IMG/VR virus record: IMGVR_UViG_3300010413_000038
Coordinates: 1 to 56,011 of that record
Length of the DNA: 56,011 nt
From: a virus
Direction: 5' to 3' (one strand)
Shown here: piece after piece, positions 39,850-50,030 of the stretch
How the letters are laid out: each line of letters begins with the position of its first letter
Numbering within the stretch: position 1 is the stretch's first letter
Position numbers and translations under genes: made by a program
The notes under the pieces: generated by a model
Database searches by the model: none
What the model was told of the DNA's origin: nothing
The model's input: the letters and a program-made list of their open reading frames with translations, nothing else

Positions 39850-41987
39850 TGTCTTTTTATACTGACAATTTCGGAAGTTATAAAGCATACAGAACTTGGA
39901 ATGGACTAGGTTCAAGAAGTTATATCATTATATTAATTAATAACAAAACATCAGCTGAAGAAATAGTAAAACACAACCCATCTGGTATTGAAAAATTTGG
40001 GTTACAGTTAAAAAGGCATGAAATATATCACGGTATTTTTGAAAATACGTCTTTAGATTTAAGTTTTTCGTTAAAAGAAGATAGTGGAGGACAGTTTATT
40101 AAAGACGCTTATGATTCAGACGGAATAAAGGCAGATGTAGACGCAAAAATATATAGATATGTTAAATCTACGAATGATTTCTCATTACTATATGACTATA
40201 AGATAAATTTTAAAAAGGATTCGTATAATTATGAAAGTGGATCAAATGGTAATATTATAACTGTTAAATTAAATCAAAAAGGATCTATATCAAAATTTGG
40301 TGCGAGAGATGAAATTGAACTTGATATTACAAAAAATGTAAGTGTTGGAGGAACAACTATATCTAATGTAATTAAAAAATCAATATTATTTCCTGGAATA
40401 GATATATTTCTTATGGCTGAAGCTAACGGTTTGTTTTGGAATTTTGATATAACAACACAAGAAGGATTTTTCCCTTATAATGTAGATGTTGCTGTATCGC
40501 CTGTATACGGTGAGCTATTAAGCGATCAAATAGATGGAAGGGCTAATTTTGAGACAATAATAGATAGTAAAATATATATAAATGATACAGATATAGGAAG
40601 ATATATAAGATTATTTTTAGAAATGCCTTATACATGGACAATATATACCCCTAATTTAATAGGTCAGGCTGCAATAAACATTTATTGGAAAACATATAAT
40701 TCATCAGACATAGAAGTATCGTCACACATAATAGCTACTTTTGAAAAAACAGTTTTAAATTCAATTGTACAATCAGGTACTGGAACGTTTAATTATGATA
40801 GTACTAATTATCAATCTATAATAGATTCAGGTGGATATATTAAATTAGTTGCAGTTTTGATAGGTTCATCGTTTTTAGCTGGTGGAAATTTTAGATTCAT
40901 TTTCAATACAAATAATGGCAATGGAACATATATAAAAATAAGCGAAAAATCATTATCTATAGGAGATTCAACAAATGCATGTTATAGTAGTGATGCATTA
41001 GGTACAAAATTAATGAGACTTATTTGCGATAAAACAGATGCATTTATAGTATCATATATGCAAGGTATGGATTTAAAAAATATATATTTTACATCGGGAT
41101 GGCTTTTGCGAAAATATAATAAAAATCTTATAATATCATTTTTAGATTATTTTAAATCATTAAGTTATAGCGAGGCGATAGGATTGCATTATTATGCAAA
41201 TGATGATAAATTCGTTATTAGAGAACTAGAATATTTTTATCGTGACGAACAAATAATTGATTATGGAGTAGTAAAGAATTTTAGGAGTTACCCTTCGGAT
41301 GATTATATTTCATCTATAAAAGCAGGATGTAATCAAACGGGCAAATATGAAGATGTGCAAGGAGCTTTAGAATTTAATTTAAAATATAATTATAGTATTG
41401 ATTTTGATGAAAACAAATCAAAAGATATGCTTATACCTATTCATACTGATAGTTTAGCAATAGAATTAACACGAAGGAAGCAATATAAATATCATTCAGC
41501 AGAAGACACGGAATATGATAACGATATTTTTATGGTTTATACTGATGGAAATGAGGTTATAGTATCAAGTAATTTAAGTGGATTTGATGGTGTTGAGGCT
41601 TATTATAATGAGAGATTTTTACCTTATAATACTTTATTAAGAAATAAAGGTATTCTAGGAGGTATATTTTGGAAAGATACGGCAAATAAATTAAGATATA
41701 TATCAAATACTAAAGATGTTGAAGTAACAGATTCATCAGGGATAAGTAATAAGGATGATATTTTGCAATCAGATTTAGAGCCAGGATATTTTTATCCTGA
41801 AGTACAAGAATTTGAGCCATTAATCACAATTGATGAATTAAAAGATTTAAGGACTGATCCGTATGGTTACTATAAATGCACTGATGAAGATGGAAATATA
41901 CATTATGGTTATCATGATATTATAGACGTACAAGATTCTGAAAAAAGTATGAAAGTAGTTGGAAGAACAGCAAATAGGAATAGATAA
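39849..41987 (+). CDS. Large distal tail protein
   Basis: This 712-residue protein follows the tape measure directly (overlapping ATG, with AGGAGG ribosome site). Genes here usually encode distal tail or tail-tip (tail-associated) proteins. It is beta-rich, with an N-terminal RSYIIILINNK part and a C-terminal segment about peptide-rich turns. No enzymatic motif is seen. Confidence 0.65.
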   Translation: MSFYTDNFGSYKAYRTWNGLGSRSYIIILINNKTSAEEIVKHNPSGIEKFGLQLKRHEIYHGIFENTSLDLSFSLKEDSGGQFIKDAYDSDGIKADVDAKIYRYVKSTNDFSLLYDYKINFKKDSYNYESGSNGNIITVKLNQKGSISKFGARDEIELDITKNVSVGGTTISNVIKKSILFPGIDIFLMAEANGLFWNFDITTQEGFFPYNVDVAVSPVYGELLSDQIDGRANFETIIDSKIYINDTDIGRYIRLFLEMPYTWTIYTPNLIGQAAINIYWKTYNSSDIEVSSHIIATFEKTVLNSIVQSGTGTFNYDSTNYQSIIDSGGYIKLVAVLIGSSFLAGGNFRFIFNTNNGNGTYIKISEKSLSIGDSTNACYSSDALGTKLMRLICDKTDAFIVSYMQGMDLKNIYFTSGWLLRKYNKNLIISFLDYFKSLSYSEAIGLHYYANDDKFVIRELEYFYRDEQIIDYGVVKNFRSYPSDDYISSIKAGCNQTGKYEDVQGALEFNLKYNYSIDFDENKSKDMLIPIHTDSLAIELTRRKQYKYHSAEDTEYDNDIFMVYTDGNEVIVSSNLSGFDGVEAYYNERFLPYNTLLRNKGILGGIFWKDTANKLRYISNTKDVEVTDSSGISNKDDILQSDLEPGYFYPEVQEFEPLITIDELKDLRTDPYGYYKCTDEDGNIHYGYHDIIDVQDSEKSMKVVGRTANRNR

Positions 41988-42835
41988 TGAGTAATTGGAA
42001 GTTTGAAATACCACGTATAAATCCTTTAAGATTTAGAATGCAATCTTATAATTTGATTGATTATGATTCAATTATGCCTAGATTTGATTTAATGAAAATT
42101 AATGAAGATTATCAGAAAGGAGAATATCATATTGAAGCTTATCCAGACTTCATGATAAACAAGACGATCAGTAATCAATTTAGTGCACAATTATATGATC
42201 TTGTTTCTACGTTCAGGGCTAGATTGTATAAAGTTGGAACATCTGGTTATATTCAACAGATTACACCTACTAATATAACACCAGTATTTTATTCAGGATA
42301 TAATGTCTTTAAAATAAATTTTACTCCTACATCAAGCGGATTTTATTATATAACATTCACTATTAGTCAAATAAGTCCGACAGATCCATTATCAAAAGTT
42401 GAACCTACATTTATTTCAGACACATTCTATGTTTCTGATAGTTTAAGCACACAAAAAAATTTAATAGAATTAAAATATAAAAACTCAGAAAATGATTTCG
42501 GTATGGTTTTCGATGATTATTACACAGCATTTTATGAATGTATGTATAGCGAAGGTGATGGAGAAATAGAAGAGTCAACATTTCAAGTAGACTCAGGGAC
42601 ATCAAAACAGCGTAGTTATTATTACCCTCAAATTGATGTAGTGTTTTGTAATATTAAAAAAAGATACAAACAAACTTTAATAAATCAATTACGATGTGAT
42701 TCTATATTATTTAATGGAATGGAGTGTATTTGTAAAGATTCAATCACTTCAGAAAATATTGATAAGACGGATTTAGTTAACATAACTACTAAGTTGACAT
42801 TGAAATCTGATAATAATTTACTAGATTTGTACTAA
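41987..42835 (+). CDS. Tail-tip or baseplate-like protein
   Basis: This 282-residue, beta-rich protein is coupled to the previous gene (TAATG). It lies between the distal tail protein and the first fibre-like gene. SNWKFEIPRINPLRFRMQSY begins the protein. No family name can be given. Confidence 0.55.
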   Translation: MSNWKFEIPRINPLRFRMQSYNLIDYDSIMPRFDLMKINEDYQKGEYHIEAYPDFMINKTISNQFSAQLYDLVSTFRARLYKVGTSGYIQQITPTNITPVFYSGYNVFKINFTPTSSGFYYITFTISQISPTDPLSKVEPTFISDTFYVSDSLSTQKNLIELKYKNSENDFGMVFDDYYTAFYECMYSEGDGEIEESTFQVDSGTSKQRSYYYPQIDVVFCNIKKRYKQTLINQLRCDSILFNGMECICKDSITSENIDKTDLVNITTKLTLKSDNNLLDLY

Positions 42836-42847
42836 ATAAATTAAACG

Positions 42848-45286
42848 ATGAAAAGAATATTATGTTTAATAGCATTATTAATAATCATAGCAACATCTTA
42901 TAGTCAAGTTGGTAATTTTAGGGATTTAAGAGTACGAGAATCTATACGTCTAGGAGATAGTACTGTGACTATAATAGGATCTGATACACTTACTAATCCT
43001 GCAATGGTTCGTCAATTAATAAGTGAAGGTTCAGGGTATACAGCAAGTAATGGTATTACTAAAGTAGGAAGTGATTTTCAAACGGGGGGAACATTAACAA
43101 AAAATACATGGTATAATGGTAATTCATATGATTTTAATATAGGTCAACCAGCAAGCCAAGTAAATAATTTTGATGTTTGGAGTTCTGGAAATGCTACAAT
43201 TACATCAGATATCTTTAAAATTTCAATGCCATCTTACGAATGGACATTTGATGGGTTAAATATTACTGGTTCTGATGCTGATTATTTAGTAAAAAATAGC
43301 AGATTATTAAGTTATGTATCATCGCAAGAGAAGTCATCACCTTTTATATTTTTATATGAAAATCAAGGTGTAACAGCTAATCAAAGACCTGGCGTAGGAT
43401 TTTATTCAACAAATAGCGCAACCGCTTCACTTATAACGCAAATATATATAGATGATTATGATCAAAACTCAGTCGATAAACATAATTTTATCCAATTAGC
43501 CGATACAGGAAGCTATTTTTATATTCAACAAAAAGGTATAACTACAGCTTATTACATGTATCAGATAGAAAGTTTTGCAGATAGCTCTGGATGGACTGTG
43601 TATAACGTATATTATAAGTTCAGCACAGGAACTATAACAGTTACAGATAATATAGAACTCGTTTTAGAAATAAATAATAACGTAGGAGGTTATAGCGGAA
43701 CAGTAGATACTTTTTATGTGGCTGGTCAAAACGAATGGATATTTAGCGGTGATACTATTAGAAAAATAGATACAAGTAATTATAGTTTTTTATCTAATTT
43801 ATCGGATAGTTCTACTATTTCAGATAGTTCAAGGGTTGCAGCTTATGCCTATAATTCAGATAGTAATTTTGTCACTATTATAGCAGACACAGGATATATA
43901 AATAATATATATTCAGATAATGGATTTAAGGTAGATGGTGATTCTATAAACTTAAGTGATTTGACGGTTAGATTTGGATCTCAGATAGCTAATAAAGAAT
44001 ACACATCAGGTAATAATTTTTCATATGTAGCATTACCTGATGCATACGCGGCTTTAGCACATGGAGCGTCTAATTTAAGAAGTCAATTCTTAGCTGACGC
44101 AGGTTATGCTATAATGGAGGCTGTTAACACTGCTGGAGATGCTTATAGATATAAAATCTATGAAAATACGGCTTACTTAATACTAAACGGTAATGACACT
44201 ATTTATAAATTTAACACTGACTCATTGAAGGCTCCTGATGTTATTGCTGAGTTTAAAGAAGTGAATGTAGAAAAGTTAATATCTGATACGAATATTATAA
44301 ATGGAGACACAATAACTGGTGGAATATCTTTAAAAGATGCTGTTGAATCGGAGCAATTCGCTCAGATAAATTTTAAAGACACAACATTTACAGCGCAATC
44401 GGATGGGAGGTTATTTTACAATGAAAATACAAAAAATTTAATATTTGAGAATGATATATCAGATTTTGAACATAATATAGGTTATGAACTTGTAAAGAGG
44501 GTATATAATAATTCAGGATCAACAATTACGAATGGGAGCATAGTTAGGCGTACAGGTACATATGTTAACGGTTCAAGAGTTCCTACAGTAGGACTTGCAG
44601 GTAATGGATCGGCTGATAGTTCAAGAGTGTGTGGAATGGCAACTGTAGACATACCTAATAATAGCTATGGAATAATAACAATAATTGGAGACGTAAATTT
44701 TTATAACTCATCTCATTTAGCAGAAAATCAATTTTACTTAGGACATGCAGGATCTACTATAGATACATCTCCACCACCACCTTATTATTCTGTAGATTTA
44801 GGTTGTGTTATTTATTCAGATAATGATTCAGGTATTGTTGCCTTTAATTTTAGAAACCCAACATTTGATCCAACTCCTATTATAAGCTCAGATACTTCAG
44901 GATGGCTTAAATTAGTGAGTGTTACACAAAATATTTATACTAAATTTCAAATATCAGATTTTGATTTAGAAAATGATTACGGATTTACAAGATTAGGAGA
45001 CTCAATACGGTGTGATGTAGGTGGTTTTGTTACGATAGTAATGAATACCAGTTATACTGGTGCAGTAACTTCAGCTACTTGGAGGAAGGGTATATTTTTA
45101 AATGGAGTTAATAAACATTCAGTTAGTCGTTCAACTACATCTCAGGCTGTTGGAAATAGTACGGTTATAAAAACATTACGAGTTGAAGTAAATGATTATA
45201 TATCATTTAGGATAACGAATACAACAGGAAATGAAGACCCTACAATTAATGACTTTAGTTATCAAATACTATACTTACACGAATGA
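42848..45286 (+). CDS. Exported tail fibre-like protein
   Basis: This 812-residue protein has a signal peptide (MKRILCLIALLIIIATSYS) ending before Gln20. The mature part is beta-rich and repetitive (Ser/Asp/Thr), with VGNFRDLRVRESIRLGDSTV early, as in fibre proteins, and a C-terminal region (about 715-812, GGFVTIVMNTSYTGAVTS) resembling a C1q/TNF-like trimeric domain. It is probably host-receptor binding. The signal peptide is unusual for a virion protein. Confidence 0.7.
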   Translation: MKRILCLIALLIIIATSYSQVGNFRDLRVRESIRLGDSTVTIIGSDTLTNPAMVRQLISEGSGYTASNGITKVGSDFQTGGTLTKNTWYNGNSYDFNIGQPASQVNNFDVWSSGNATITSDIFKISMPSYEWTFDGLNITGSDADYLVKNSRLLSYVSSQEKSSPFIFLYENQGVTANQRPGVGFYSTNSATASLITQIYIDDYDQNSVDKHNFIQLADTGSYFYIQQKGITTAYYMYQIESFADSSGWTVYNVYYKFSTGTITVTDNIELVLEINNNVGGYSGTVDTFYVAGQNEWIFSGDTIRKIDTSNYSFLSNLSDSSTISDSSRVAAYAYNSDSNFVTIIADTGYINNIYSDNGFKVDGDSINLSDLTVRFGSQIANKEYTSGNNFSYVALPDAYAALAHGASNLRSQFLADAGYAIMEAVNTAGDAYRYKIYENTAYLILNGNDTIYKFNTDSLKAPDVIAEFKEVNVEKLISDTNIINGDTITGGISLKDAVESEQFAQINFKDTTFTAQSDGRLFYNENTKNLIFENDISDFEHNIGYELVKRVYNNSGSTITNGSIVRRTGTYVNGSRVPTVGLAGNGSADSSRVCGMATVDIPNNSYGIITIIGDVNFYNSSHLAENQFYLGHAGSTIDTSPPPPYYSVDLGCVIYSDNDSGIVAFNFRNPTFDPTPIISSDTSGWLKLVSVTQNIYTKFQISDFDLENDYGFTRLGDSIRCDVGGFVTIVMNTSYTGAVTSATWRKGIFLNGVNKHSVSRSTTSQAVGNSTVIKTLRVEVNDYISFRITNTTGNEDPTINDFSYQILYLHE

Positions 45287-45798
45287 TATACTTAATAATA
45301 ACATTAGTAATACATACTTTTTATACAATATTCAGTAAATTGTATTTAGGATATATTGATAAATCTTATTCAGACACATTTTATAAGCTTCGTGGATGGC
45401 ATAAGGTATTTTTTTGGTTGTGGATATTAGGCATTTCAGTGCCTTCTATTTATTATTTGAGAGATATATCTTTTATATCGGCATTTGGAGCATTGTTTGT
45501 ATTAGGTGTTTTCTTTTCCTCGTATACAGTCCAAAAACCTCAGCGAACCACATTTCATGTAATAAGTGCAACAGGAGGAATTTTGTTAATACTTGCCGGA
45601 TTTATAATTCAACTTGCTAACTGGATAGAATTTAACATCTTCAATTATAGTGTGTTTTTATTAATATTACTTTCAATAATTATCATGCCTATCGGAAAAA
45701 TAAAAAAAGGTGTAAAAAACCATACATATTGGATAGAATCAGTATTTATTTATATACCAGTTTTAACACTTTTAATCAATGAAATATTTTATACTTAA
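45283..45798 (+). CDS. Integral membrane protein
   Basis: This 171-residue protein has about six hydrophobic segments. It is coupled to the fibre gene by overlap and to the lipoprotein gene by 20 bases. A holin-like or superinfection role is possible, but the number of helices is high for a holin. Confidence 0.55.
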   Translation: MIYLIITLVIHTFYTIFSKLYLGYIDKSYSDTFYKLRGWHKVFFWLWILGISVPSIYYLRDISFISAFGALFVLGVFFSSYTVQKPQRTTFHVISATGGILLILAGFIIQLANWIEFNIFNYSVFLLILLSIIIMPIGKIKKGVKNHTYWIESVFIYIPVLTLLINEIFYT

Positions 45799-46222
45799 CA
45801 TAATATTACTATTTACGTTTATTTCTTGCAGAAGCCAGGAAACTGACACTCTTATCTATTATACTGTAGATGAAGTTAACGAAATTGTTGTATTATATCA
45901 GAAACAGATATCTGATTTAACAACATATAATCAACAATTAATAGACAGCATAAGTAGTCACAAGTTCCAGGTTGCAGATTATTTAACAGTTGAAAAAGAC
46001 TCATGCAGTTTTTTCGTGTATGGAGAAAATACAATAATAGAAGTTAATAAACGAAATGATAATGTTGTTATTGATGTACAAGATCATTATAAGAGGATGC
46101 AATTTTCATATTATAATGGCGAAATGCAGACTTATTATATGAATTATACGTACACCGTAGGAAGTATGTTTATGAATTCTGAATTAAATAAAGGAAACGC
46201 ATTAATTGATTTAAATCACTAA
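45779..46222 (+). CDS. Putative lipoprotein
   Basis: The 147-residue protein starts MKYFILNIILLFTFISC, with Cys17 in a lipobox, so it is likely anchored in a membrane. A coiled-coil-like stretch follows (EIVVLYQKQISDLTTYNQQL). An outer-membrane spanin is one possibility, but it is not next to the other lysis genes. Confidence 0.6.
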   Translation: MKYFILNIILLFTFISCRSQETDTLIYYTVDEVNEIVVLYQKQISDLTTYNQQLIDSISSHKFQVADYLTVEKDSCSFFVYGENTIIEVNKRNDNVVIDVQDHYKRMQFSYYNGEMQTYYMNYTYTVGSMFMNSELNKGNALIDLNH

Positions 46223-46224
46223 TT

Positions 46225-48222
46225 ATGAAAAGAATACTATTTAATATAATATTATTAAGTTTTACAGTTGCTTTATTTGGACAAAAAAAAGTACTCCCAT
46301 TTAATGGGAAAATAATTGTATTTCAAAACAAATATGTTACTACACAAAAATATAACGATCATGCTTTATCTTTTTTTTCTAGGATGGACATTCAACCTTC
46401 AGGAATTCAAAAAGATCGTATAAATACAATATATGATACTTTGGATTATTATAATATTATTGACAGCTTAAATCATTTAGCTATTTACGCACTTCATGAT
46501 CAGCAATCAAGTTTATTAGACTGGGTTAGGGATACAAGTTTAATATCTAATAGCAATGTTTTTTATCATCAGTATAAAGGAATAAGCTCTGATGGTACAG
46601 GATATATAGATACAAGATATAACCCAAACAATAGTTTGGTCGGAGGTTTAAATAATGAATTTATTGCATCATATTGCTTTGATAACATAATAGAATCACG
46701 AGCAATGATGGGTAGCTATATAGGAGGGAATTTTCATTATTTACTCGCAAGAGATAATGGAAGTATAGGTGGGGCTATAAATAGCACGTCAAGAAGTTTA
46801 AATGCTATAAGTAATGGAAGTGGTTTTTCTGGAATTCAAAGGCATCGTTCTGACTCTGTTTATATTTATAAAAATGGTTCCATTTATAGCAAAAGAAAAA
46901 TAAATTCAGCGTCTATTCCGAATGGTAATTTATATACATTAAGATACAATTTAAATAATACAAGTCAAGGGGCTGCCGTAAATAGCATAATAGGTGCTAC
47001 GGTTGCAGGAAGCAATTTAACTAATTTACAGCATCAAAAATTATATGAAATATTAGATTGGTATTTCACTCAAACAGGAGCAAAGGGAAGTGAGTTTACA
47101 TTTGATACGGCAAATATTACATATAAACGTGTAATGAAATTACCATATCAGCCTAATATGACATTATTGCAAAACAGAGATAATTTTAAGGTTGCTTATA
47201 CTGATGATAGTTTATATTTTTCTGTAGATACCGGTAGAACTTATCCGCATAGAATTTTATACGCTAATGCTGATAGTATAAATACATGTTATGTTTTTAA
47301 TAATGGAATAATTAAATTATTTAAAGATGGGAATACAGTTTGGGAAAGTGCTGATTCTTTGCAAACAATAGTAAAAGATACAATTTGGAATACAAATGGA
47401 ACTCCTTATGTATTTCATACGCCAGTTAATTCGCTTTACCCAGGTACATACTTTAATATATTTAATTATCAACAGTCAAAAATCATTAATGGTCATGATA
47501 TATTTATGTTTGGAAACTACGGGAACACGGATGAAGGGGCTAATCCTGTAAATCTTTATTCATGTGTAGATGGTGATAGTATATTTGTTGTTAGAACATG
47601 GGGATTGGGAAATTATAGGGATAATGGAACTGCAATACCCTCACAAGTAGCTGGTAATTTTTTAGGAGATCCTGCTGATACACTTAAAGCAAGGCATGTT
47701 CACGGCGTATCATGGATAAATGATACTGCAATTATATATACAGGAGATGCATCAGCTGATGAGGTAAGATGGTTAAAAGCTACAATAAATCCAGATTATA
47801 AAACATATACATTTACGTATCTAGCATCTGGTGCAGATTATTGTTATTTTAAATCAACGGGGTTATATTATTACAATGATACAATCTATTTAGGGTCAGA
47901 TTGCACTGATGACAGCGATCATAAAGGTGTATATAAGTTTTCATATGAAGATATTAATAACGAAATAAATCACGAACGTATATTTAGCAATACAATTCAT
48001 AACGGTTATGGATTGAATGGAAATGGTAATAATATATACTATTACACATATCCAGACAGAGAAATAATTGTATCTAATGATATTGGTTATACGTGGAAAA
48101 AAATAGAATTAAAGGCGTTGCCTGTATCTACTAATCTTTACAAAATGAACATGCTTGATTTTGATGGATATTTTGGATATTATGTTGGAGCCTCTACATT
48201 TAGATCAGTTTTAATTAAATAA
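46225..48222 (+). CDS. Exported protein with LamG-like domain and beta-propeller
   Basis: This 665-residue protein has a signal peptide ending before Gln20 (VALFG-Q). Around 110-275 a LamG/concanavalin-like fold is suggested by GYIDTRYNPNNSLVGGLNN and SVYIYKNGSI. From about 305 on, repeated SVDTGRTYPHR, DGNTVW and SNDIGYTWKK phrases look like the Asp-box/BNR blades of a beta-propeller of the sialidase class. It may bind or trim surface glycans. Catalytic residues cannot be assigned. Confidence 0.65.
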   Translation: MKRILFNIILLSFTVALFGQKKVLPFNGKIIVFQNKYVTTQKYNDHALSFFSRMDIQPSGIQKDRINTIYDTLDYYNIIDSLNHLAIYALHDQQSSLLDWVRDTSLISNSNVFYHQYKGISSDGTGYIDTRYNPNNSLVGGLNNEFIASYCFDNIIESRAMMGSYIGGNFHYLLARDNGSIGGAINSTSRSLNAISNGSGFSGIQRHRSDSVYIYKNGSIYSKRKINSASIPNGNLYTLRYNLNNTSQGAAVNSIIGATVAGSNLTNLQHQKLYEILDWYFTQTGAKGSEFTFDTANITYKRVMKLPYQPNMTLLQNRDNFKVAYTDDSLYFSVDTGRTYPHRILYANADSINTCYVFNNGIIKLFKDGNTVWESADSLQTIVKDTIWNTNGTPYVFHTPVNSLYPGTYFNIFNYQQSKIINGHDIFMFGNYGNTDEGANPVNLYSCVDGDSIFVVRTWGLGNYRDNGTAIPSQVAGNFLGDPADTLKARHVHGVSWINDTAIIYTGDASADEVRWLKATINPDYKTYTFTYLASGADYCYFKSTGLYYYNDTIYLGSDCTDDSDHKGVYKFSYEDINNEINHERIFSNTIHNGYGLNGNGNNIYYYTYPDREIIVSNDIGYTWKKIELKALPVSTNLYKMNMLDFDGYFGYYVGASTFRSVLIK

Positions 48223-48233
48223 TACTTAATGCA

Positions 48234-48323
48234 ATGAAAAAATTTAAATTAAACAAACTGCTAAGAGTTCCACAAGATGATGACGAAGATGAGCCAGAAC
48301 CACCGACTAAAGTGAAGAAATGA
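48234..48323 (+). CDS. Very short charged protein
   Basis: This 29-residue frame has a basic start, then an acidic stretch (PQDDDEDEPEPP) and a basic end. Its TGA overlaps the next ATG, which supports translation. The function is unknown. Confidence 0.4.
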   Translation: MKKFKLNKLLRVPQDDDEDEPEPPTKVKK

Positions 48324-48703
48324 TGATAAAATTAGCTGAAATAGGAAAGGTAATCGGGGGACTACTATTAGTTTTTTCAGCAATAGTGACTTTTAAATTT
48401 GACATGCCTAAGATTATAGAAAATATAATATATTTTAGAGGCATTATATTAGGAAGTATATTTCTATTTTTAGGGAGTGCCATAACAACTGAATCTATAA
48501 TTATTAAAAATATATTATATTCATTAGCTAGCGGTGATTTTGTGTTACTTGTTGCTAGTACTTATAATTTAATTTTTGATAATTTTGTAGATTTAGATAT
48601 CTATTTTGATTTAACTGTAGTTACAACATTCACAATAATATTAATTATAACAATTATACGGTTATGGTCGAGGCGAGCATCGATATTTCGAAAGCGATTG
48701 TAA
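48320..48703 (+). CDS. Small integral membrane protein
   Basis: This 127-residue protein has four hydrophobic segments. It is followed by a gene with one membrane segment and a coiled coil and then by the endolysin, so it may be part of the lysis set. No specific family is given. Confidence 0.5.
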   Translation: MMIKLAEIGKVIGGLLLVFSAIVTFKFDMPKIIENIIYFRGIILGSIFLFLGSAITTESIIIKNILYSLASGDFVLLVASTYNLIFDNFVDLDIYFDLTVVTTFTIILIITIIRLWSRRASIFRKRL

Positions 48704-48990
48704 TATTAAGTTATTTAATCGCAATTATAGGAGGGTTTTTTACGATAAGGGCTCAAATAAGGGCAGAAAGACGAATTCAAGATCAGAAATACGCAAGAAA
48801 AGAAAGTGTAAACAAAGATATTTCAAATATGGAAGCAAAAATAAATACGCTTGACGAAATAGTTAAAACTAATCGTAAGGAAAATATGGAGGCACATCGT
48901 GATATCAAGAATGATTTAAAGGATCATATAGATCAACGATTTGATGATTTAAAAGATTATCTAAAGGCCTTAAATAAAAAGTCTGCATAA
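48664..48990 (+). CDS. Membrane-anchored coiled-coil protein, holin or inner spanin-like
   Basis: The 108-residue protein has one membrane helix (about 8-27) and then a long charged coiled coil (about 28-103). That build fits holin or inner-membrane spanin proteins. The stop overlaps the endolysin start, which supports a lysis role. Confidence 0.55.
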   Translation: MVEASIDISKAIVILSYLIAIIGGFFTIRAQIRAERRIQDQKYARKESVNKDISNMEAKINTLDEIVKTNRKENMEAHRDIKNDLKDHIDQRFDDLKDYLKALNKKSA

Positions 48991-49403
48991 TGTATAAACT
49001 AGGAAAATCAAGTCTTAATAATATAAGTAATATCAATGAATTACTTCAGATATTAGTTAAAAAAGCAATAATCATATCTAAAATTGATTTTGGAATAATA
49101 AGTAACGGTGGGTTGAGAACATCAGAAGAACAAAACGAATTATTCAAAAGAGGAGTATCTAAATGTGATGGATATAAAAAAATATCTTATCATCAAACCG
49201 GAAATGCTGTTGATTTAATTCCTTATACTGGATATAGATATACATGGGATATAATTGAGTATTTTTACGCTATAAATGAGGCTATAATGAAATCATGGGA
49301 AGAAATGAAGGAAGAAGGATTAACTAACGGATATAGTCTTATTTGGGGAGGTAATTGGACTAATTTTAAAGACTACCCACATTATGAATTAAGGGAAATA
49401 TGA
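48990..49403 (+). CDS. Endolysin, peptidase M15-like
   Basis: The protein has 137 residues. YHQTGNAVDLIP provides His68 and Asp75, and DYPHYEL provides His131, the zinc ligands of M15 D-Ala-D-Ala-type or L-Ala-D-Glu carboxypeptidases. The N-terminal SNGGLRTSEEQNELFKRG (39-56) fits the same family. It should cleave the host peptidoglycan peptide at the end of infection. It has no signal peptide, so a holin or spanin is needed for access. Confidence 0.85.
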   Translation: MYKLGKSSLNNISNINELLQILVKKAIIISKIDFGIISNGGLRTSEEQNELFKRGVSKCDGYKKISYHQTGNAVDLIPYTGYRYTWDIIEYFYAINEAIMKSWEEMKEEGLTNGYSLIWGGNWTNFKDYPHYELREI

Positions 49404-49786
49404 TACTATTAATTTATTCAATAATAATTATACTTTCAGCCTTGACTGATGCACTGTTTTTTCAGGGTGAAAAGGCACTTTCTAAGCTAGTAGAGACGAT
49501 TTTAACCGCCGGTATTATATCTGTGCCTTTTATATATAAAATACATTTAAATAAACGTTTAAAAATTGAATATTTCGTAGCTATTGGAGTTATGTATATC
49601 TGTTTGCGTATTAGCTTGTTTGATTTTGTTTTTAATGTAGCTTCAGGGTTACCCGTAAATCATACAGGGACAACTACATTTATTTGGGATGCATTACTAT
49701 CTTATCTAAAATCATGGCAATTTTGGGTAATGAGAGGATTTTTCTTTACCTTAGCGTGGTTAGTTTGGACTCATAAATTGAGATAA
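49400..49786 (+). CDS. Membrane protein in the lysis region
   Basis: This 128-residue protein has four hydrophobic segments and overlaps the endolysin stop (ATGA). It may be a holin-type protein, but the number of segments and lack of family similarity make this uncertain. Confidence 0.5.
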   Translation: MILLIYSIIIILSALTDALFFQGEKALSKLVETILTAGIISVPFIYKIHLNKRLKIEYFVAIGVMYICLRISLFDFVFNVASGLPVNHTGTTTFIWDALLSYLKSWQFWVMRGFFFTLAWLVWTHKLR

Positions 49787-49787
49787 T

Positions 49788-50030
49788 ATGAAGGATTTTT
49801 TACTCGGCTGGGCAATAATATCAACATTAATTAATATATATGTCATTTGGTTACTTTCAAAAAAACCGCTCACTGAAAATAATATTGAAAATTTAAAACA
49901 GAAAAACAAGCGAAATAAGCAATCTAACATTGATAATGATATAAGTAGTCGGATTGACTTAGAAAACGTAAACAACGATAAAAAACAGCGCAAAAAGCGC
50001 AAAATATTCACTAAAAAGGATAAAGTATGA
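49788..50030 (+). CDS. Membrane protein with long charged tail, possible spanin
   Basis: This 80-residue protein has a single N-terminal hydrophobic segment (about 3-22) and then a highly charged, lysine-rich helix. It overlaps the next gene by four bases. The layout is compatible with an inner-membrane spanin subunit. Confidence 0.5.
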   Translation: MKDFLLGWAIISTLINIYVIWLLSKKPLTENNIENLKQKNKRNKQSNIDNDISSRIDLENVNNDKKQRKKRKIFTKKDKV

